NCBI GenBank assembly: GCA_020081605.1
Contig: JAHREC010000018.1
Coordinates: 6,138,001-6,202,000 of the forward strand
Reading direction: 5' to 3'
DNA from: Albifimbria verrucaria
Taxonomy: Eukaryota; Ascomycota; Sordariomycetes; Hypocreales; Stachybotryaceae
DNA: 64,000 nt
Shown here: piece by piece, positions 59,682 through 64,000 of the stretch
How the letters are laid out: each line of letters starts with the position of its first letter
Position numbering within the stretch: the stretch's first letter is position 1
The notes under the pieces: model-generated
What the model was told of the DNA's origin: nothing
The model's input: only the letters and a program-made list of their open reading frames with translations
Databases searched by the model: none
Translations under genes and position numbers: made by a program

Positions 59682-60476
59682 ATGCTCTTCCGCTCGATTC
59701 TCTTCACTACAGCCATAGGCTTCGCGGCGTCTGTGTATGCCGCTCCAAGCCATCACGGACAAAAATGCGGCCGCAAAGGTGGCATTTGTCCTCCAGGAGA
59801 AGAGTGTATTCCTAAAAACCCCTACTGCACAAACCTTGAGCGCTGCTCAGGCAGATGTGTTCCACAACTTGAGCCGTTTCCATTGCCGACACCAATCAGG
59901 TTACCACCAATCATCTTCCCACCTTGGCCACCGCTCTCCCTGCCTCTAGATCCATTTACACCGGTACCCATAACGCTACTTCCTGAGCCTCTCGAGACAG
60001 CCTTGCCGGAGCCCTTTACTCTCACAGAAGAACCGATTCCAATTCTAGAAGAACCCTTCCCAACTCTTTTCCCATGGGATCCGCTTCCTATTTCAGAGGA
60101 ACCATTTCCGTTTCCTGAAGGGCCGTTTCCTGAAGGGCCATTTCCCACATCAGAAGAGGGACCCTGAAATGAATACCCTTCCTGTGGCGGATTTCGTGTC
60201 ACTCCGGTCAACTGTCCAGACGGCTCCTACTGTGCTGACGATCCTCGGAACCCCTTCAGCTGTGGTATGGCTTGCGATGCGCCGGGCATATGTATTCCAA
60301 AGACTGCCCAGATTTGCGGCGCACTTGCCAATATTGAGTGTCCTGATGGATTGACTTGTTATGATTATCCGTCGGATAACTGCGACCCAAGAAGTGGAGG
60401 GAGTACTGTGTTGGTATCTGCCTGTAGGGGCTCGGGTGCCCAATTGGCAATGAGTTGGAAGACGTTTCTTAGTTAA
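59682..60476 (+). CDS. Secreted Cys-rich/proline-rich protein, 264 codons with an in-frame TGA
   Basis: ATG at 59682 with signal peptide MLFRSILFTTAIGFAASVYA. An N-terminal Cys module follows (QKCGRKGGICPPGEECIP, NLERCSGRCVP), then about 90 residues of Pro/Glu/Phe-rich sequence with short repeats (EPFPTLFPWDPLP, PEGPFPEGPFP). TGA at 60165-60167 stops the frame. The same frame then continues without another stop for 103 codons, with clear cysteine motifs (PSCGGF, NCPDGSYCADDP, SCGMACDAPGICIPK, CPDGLTCYD) to TAA at 60474-60476. Because both sides are in one frame and Cys-rich, the TGA looks like a nonsense change (for example from CGA) or an error, not a natural end. Family unknown; probably a wall or apoplastic protein. 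Confidence 0.6.
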
Positions 60477-60861
60477 GACACAATTAGGAACAATATCGTC
60501 AATTCAATTTCATTTAAATTCCCATGGATTCAGTCTCATTCTATTATCTACATGCTCACGTATTTGTGATTCTCACGTTTGCGCTTGATCAACGTGCTTC
60601 AAGTATAGCATGTAAACACGACTAGTTGGCTAGAGTGGTGAAGTGGTAGCATATTGCTTTTTTTCGCCTTCATTACAGTCATACCAAAAGGTTCATTCCC
60701 GTAGGTGACTTAGGCGCTGGCAACAAGTTGCTATGTTGTATTTGGTATGTGTTCTGCATATATATACAATGAAGCATGAGAGCGCTTCCAAGCTTTGCTA
60801 GTGAAAACAATTCTAGGAGCTCATGAGACTATCACGATGTAGTCTTGCAGCCAAAAGGCAT
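60477..60861. other. Intergenic between convergent genes
   Basis: About 385 bases, no gene seen. A tRNA-like string near 60630 was considered and rejected. Confidence 0.45.
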
Positions 60862-61945
60862 CTACTGGCTAGCCTGGACAACGCTGTTGTAGGCAGCCTT
60901 AGGGCGGAATCCACCATCAAACAGAAGGGGTTCTTGCCGGTACGCCACGAGTTAGCATCACTGACGCCCCAGACTGTGACTCCGACACACTTGGGGACGA
61001 GCAAGCAAGCCTTAGTGGCGGTAGCGTAGTCGTTGGCGGGAGCCTGGGCAATGTCGAGCTCGGTAATGGCGACCTCCTTAACAGCACCACCAGCAAGCTG
61101 CTGCAGAGCACCCAGAACGTTGCCGGCCATGCCAGGGTCAAGGTGAGTCTGGCTGCCTGTTTATAGAGTTAGTCATGTTCACCAGAAAATTATTGAGCTT
61201 CATACCAATGCCATCAATGGGGACTCCTGAGAAATCCACTTGTCGACGTAGCGGCGCATTCCGTTGACCTTGCCGTAGTTGGCACGGTCAAGGTTGTAGT
61301 CGTTGATGTAGAGCTTGGCAGAGGGGTCCGCCTCACGGGCAGCCTTGAAAGCGACAGAAACGAATTCCTCGCCAAGGACCTGAGAGTAAACAGAGTTTCT
61401 CAGGGTTCCGTCCTCGTTGAAGATCTCGTTGACGACGTCCTAGATTGGTGATTAGCTACGATTTTGGTAGGAAAAAATGTTAGCGCTTACCCAGGTACGG
61501 ATCTTTCCCTTGTAACGACCGACAACGGTCTTAACGTGGGTCCTGATGACCTCACGGAGAGTGTTCTTGTCACGGATCGAGTTCACCCATGAAGGCAGCT
61601 GAGAGTGCCAAATCAGAGTGTGACCGCGGATGGACTTCTTGTTCTGCTGGGCCCAGTTGACCAGGTAGTCGGCACCAGCCCAGTTGAACTGGCCTCGCTG
61701 AGGCTGAAGAGCGTCCATCTTCATGCTGTTCTCCGGAGTCACCTGGCCGAAGTTGGCCTGGATGACAGCGGCATTCTTGCCGGTAGTGAGCAGATTGCGG
61801 TCCGTAGCGGTACCGAAGTAAACCTTGCCCCTCTTCTTGTAAAGAGCGTCGATGCTGACAGAAGCCTGGCGCTCCGCGATCGAAGTCTCGCTAGTGGGCA
61901 AAGCAGCCGCCAGCGGCAGTAAAGAGCGACAACGCTGAACTTCAT
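60862..61945 (-). CDS. GH10 endo-1,4-beta-xylanase, about 328 aa, three frame breaks
   Basis: Exons: 61491-61945, 61206-61439, 60862-61156; introns are 51 and 49 bp. Start at 61945 (MKFSVVAL) is followed, after a break in the short A run 61921-61923, by [13 protein letters not shown] as the rest of the signal peptide. Catalytic core: [70 protein letters not shown] with the acid/base Glu, INDYNLD, and [12 protein letters not shown] with the nucleophile Glu, then [14 protein letters not shown]. Two more breaks sit at 61226-61227 and 60927-60930; after bridging, the end reads [18 protein letters not shown], standard for GH10. Secreted, cuts xylan in plant cell walls; no CBM. With GH45 and AA9 it makes a small lignocellulose toolkit, though the genes are not adjacent. 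Confidence 0.9.
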
Positions 61946-64000
61946 TTTAGCTCAGGGTGTAAAAGAGTGAATGTAAATGAGAGGACAGGTCGGTGAACCT
62001 TGGTGATAAGAAGAGATCAAAGAATGTACAGAACAGGAAAGCTTGGCTGTTGATCTGAGAACAAAGTCGGGCCAGCTGAACACTTTTATGGTTGCTAGAT
62101 GGTCCCACTAGGCGTACGGCATTCGATACAACATGCAAGTAAACCATAAATGCCGAGATGAAGCTTCCAACCATTGTTTCGATCCTTGCCTGGATGGAGC
62201 CAAGGCCGGAATCCTCTAGTGCCCGTGCCTGAGTGGACCCGTCATGCCCCTGGATCTTACCATCACGATGGCTGGACTGACTTAGTGGACTGTCTTTTTG
62301 AAACGCGGGACAACATTAGCTTGGCAGTTGATTGGAGGTTTGGCGCGCAAGATCTCGACTTGTCATTTCCCGTCCATATCGAAATCCAAGGCAGCGGGTC
62401 CAACTTGTGGTTCATTTGTGGCGGCAGTTACCATAGCCTAGCCGATGCGGATATTGCAACGAGGCGGAGTGGAGTCGCCCTCTGCCAGTTGCAGAGACTC
62501 AGCGGCAATCCAAAGGCCTAGAATGCCAAAAGATCTAGCTTAAATCGGAAGGGCCCTCATCGTGAACGATGATGCGCCAAACACGTACGCCCAGACACGT
62601 GAGAGGGACCCAATTTTCGAAATGAACATTCTAGAAAGGGACGAAGCGAGGCCGGATCAAACGGCACATGAGACCTCTAGACGAACTTGTAATCGCTGAC
62701 AGAGCCCACGTGTTCCTGGGGTTCTTCAAGTTCTGTGCGGCCGAGTTGTGGTTACGTCGCTAAGTCGCCTCCAGAATCAATAGTGGCAAGGATCACTGCC
62801 CTCGAGATCTAAGATGTGAGTGAGCTCAGCAGTTGAAGAGCGACCGTGAAGAAGTGCACCCCAAGCCGAGGTCAAGGTCTAGAGGAACGCTAGTCAATTG
62901 ACAAAGACACGGTGTAGGCATGGTGGCCAACCTCCGGCTCCGACTCGGTAGTGTCTAAACCATTTTACACTTGATTATTACCCCAGAGCTAATGCTCGGC
63001 TGTCATGCTAACTAACATGGCGGTTAATATGACGTATCGGCGTATTCGTAGAGGTTGAACGTTTTTGAATGGCATTCCCAAGATGACTTACCCTACATTC
63101 TTCTGATTGCATTAACACCATGAACTAGGGACCATACATGTTAACTCTTGCTATGTATGAGATAATTGCAACACCTCGTGTGAAGCCTTGTAGAGTGTAG
63201 TAAGCTTAGAATGTTACTTTGCTAGTATAAACCAACTTGTCTTCTAATGTATCATGAATGAGTTCTATGCTCTAACAAAGATGTCGTAGCAATAGAGTTG
63301 ACTACTGTAAATACCTGATTCGACGACGGTGCTGATGGTGGGATGATGGGAGGCAACCTGTATGCTCAAATATTACCCACTGCGCAAGGGTAATTTTCCA
63401 CTGTGGATTGTAATGACGGTGCCATTTGTGCCATACTACACACTGCCGGGTTTCTACTCCGTCCATATGCTTTCAAATGGAGTCTTGGTGGACCTCAAAG
63501 TCGCCAAGCCAACCGGATCTGGTGTTCAGTCGCTTCCCTACCCCGGAAATTTATTATCAGCCGGTAACCGAATCCTAGTCTTGTCCAGCCTTTACCCCTC
63601 GTGCTTCTTTTACCCTTAAGCTCCGTACAGGAACCAGGGTAGAACTTATCCGTTGGCAAATTTCTCAAGCCAAATTAGTATTTATGTAAACGTTGCGTTC
63701 TTGGTGGTCAGTTTCCTCCACCAGCCTGGCTGATTGCTTGGTGAGGGCATCAACGAGGTGCTGGAGAGATAAAGTGAAGACATTGGCGAATCTCGATGCT
63801 TAAAAAGTGAAACCCGAGCTAGTTTTTAAGGCAATATTACTCGTGAAGGATGGAAAGCCATGCTTGTATTATCCGTACATTTATCCGGGTCAACCTTGAC
63901 GACTGGTGGACGAACTTCGAGCATCCTCGACGGCCGAATGCGCATCAGCTGGTTAATATTGAATGCTTCACGCGGGGTACGGGCATTTGACTGTGGAGAA
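61946..64000. other. Xylanase promoter and gene-free right end
   Basis: About 2 kb. The frame at 62174-62521 (115 codons) has no family features and lies in the xylanase promoter region. The remainder has no recognisable gene, RNA or repeat. Part of a gene may start beyond the window. Confidence 0.45.

Noticed and set aside
60628..60710. tRNA-like string (GTGGTGAAGTGGTAGCAT ... GGTTCATTCCCG)
   Set aside because: The D-arm and T-arm resemblance is partial and I cannot pair an acceptor stem or a sensible anticodon arm.
62174..62521. 115-codon frame in the xylanase promoter
   Set aside because: No recognisable family and it lies where the xylanase promoter should be.
1..64000. Mobile elements, CRISPR arrays or bacterial operons
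   Set aside because: I saw no terminal repeats, transposase or reverse-transcriptase motifs, and the gene structure is fungal throughout.

Overview
The window is about 64 kb of a filamentous ascomycete genome, most likely a plant-associated Sordariomycete. Evidence: genes carry many short introns (45-120 bp) with GT donors, CTAAC/CTGAC branch sites and AG acceptors. The content is typically fungal: HET and NLR-type proteins, WSC domains, a siderophore transporter, chitin deacetylase, GH10, GH45 and AA9 enzymes, and small cysteine-rich secreted proteins. The species is inferred only to that level.

Layout. 0-6.5 kb: the end of one SDR enzyme, an 8-cysteine small secreted protein, a second SDR, and a chitin deacetylase with CBM18 modules. 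6.5-11.7 kb: a long stretch without a recognisable gene. It ends in a promoter with SreA-type GATA sites and a possible CBC/HapX site ahead of an intact siderophore transporter (11.7-13.5 kb). 13.9-27.2 kb: a 2OG-Fe(II) oxygenase, an SRR1-like protein, two secreted cysteine-rich proteins, a GH45 endoglucanase, a small conserved protein, an NADPH reductase and a glutathione S-transferase. 29.7-30.8 kb: an AA9 LPMO with an acidic tail. 31-39.5 kb: an RWD-ADP-ribosyltransferase, a bZIP/DUF3425 factor and a fungal NLR (hydrolase/NB-ARC/TPR). 40.7-42 kb: an aldo/keto reductase. 43.1-48.5 kb: a very large secreted protein with three WSC domains and eight PAN/Apple-like cysteine modules. 48.8-49.6 kb: a membrane protein. 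51.5-53.9 kb: a HET-ankyrin protein, followed by AT-rich DNA and an amidohydrolase relic. 55.4-58.6 kb: a transcription-factor-like protein and a third SDR. 59.7-62 kb: a proline-rich secreted protein and a GH10 xylanase.

Two themes run through it. One is secreted enzymes and small proteins acting on plant or fungal walls. The other is non-self recognition and signalling (NLR, HET-ankyrin, ADP-ribosyltransferase) between 31 and 54 kb.

A technical point matters for any reuse. I count about 28 one-base frame breaks in 14 genes whose family identity is otherwise clear. Nearly all are explained by one missing base, usually in a short homopolymer. This looks like uncorrected indel error in the assembly, although true decay cannot be excluded from one sequence. 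Gene models below give outer coordinates and describe the breaks. Apart from the intact genes, lengths assume each break is bridged.
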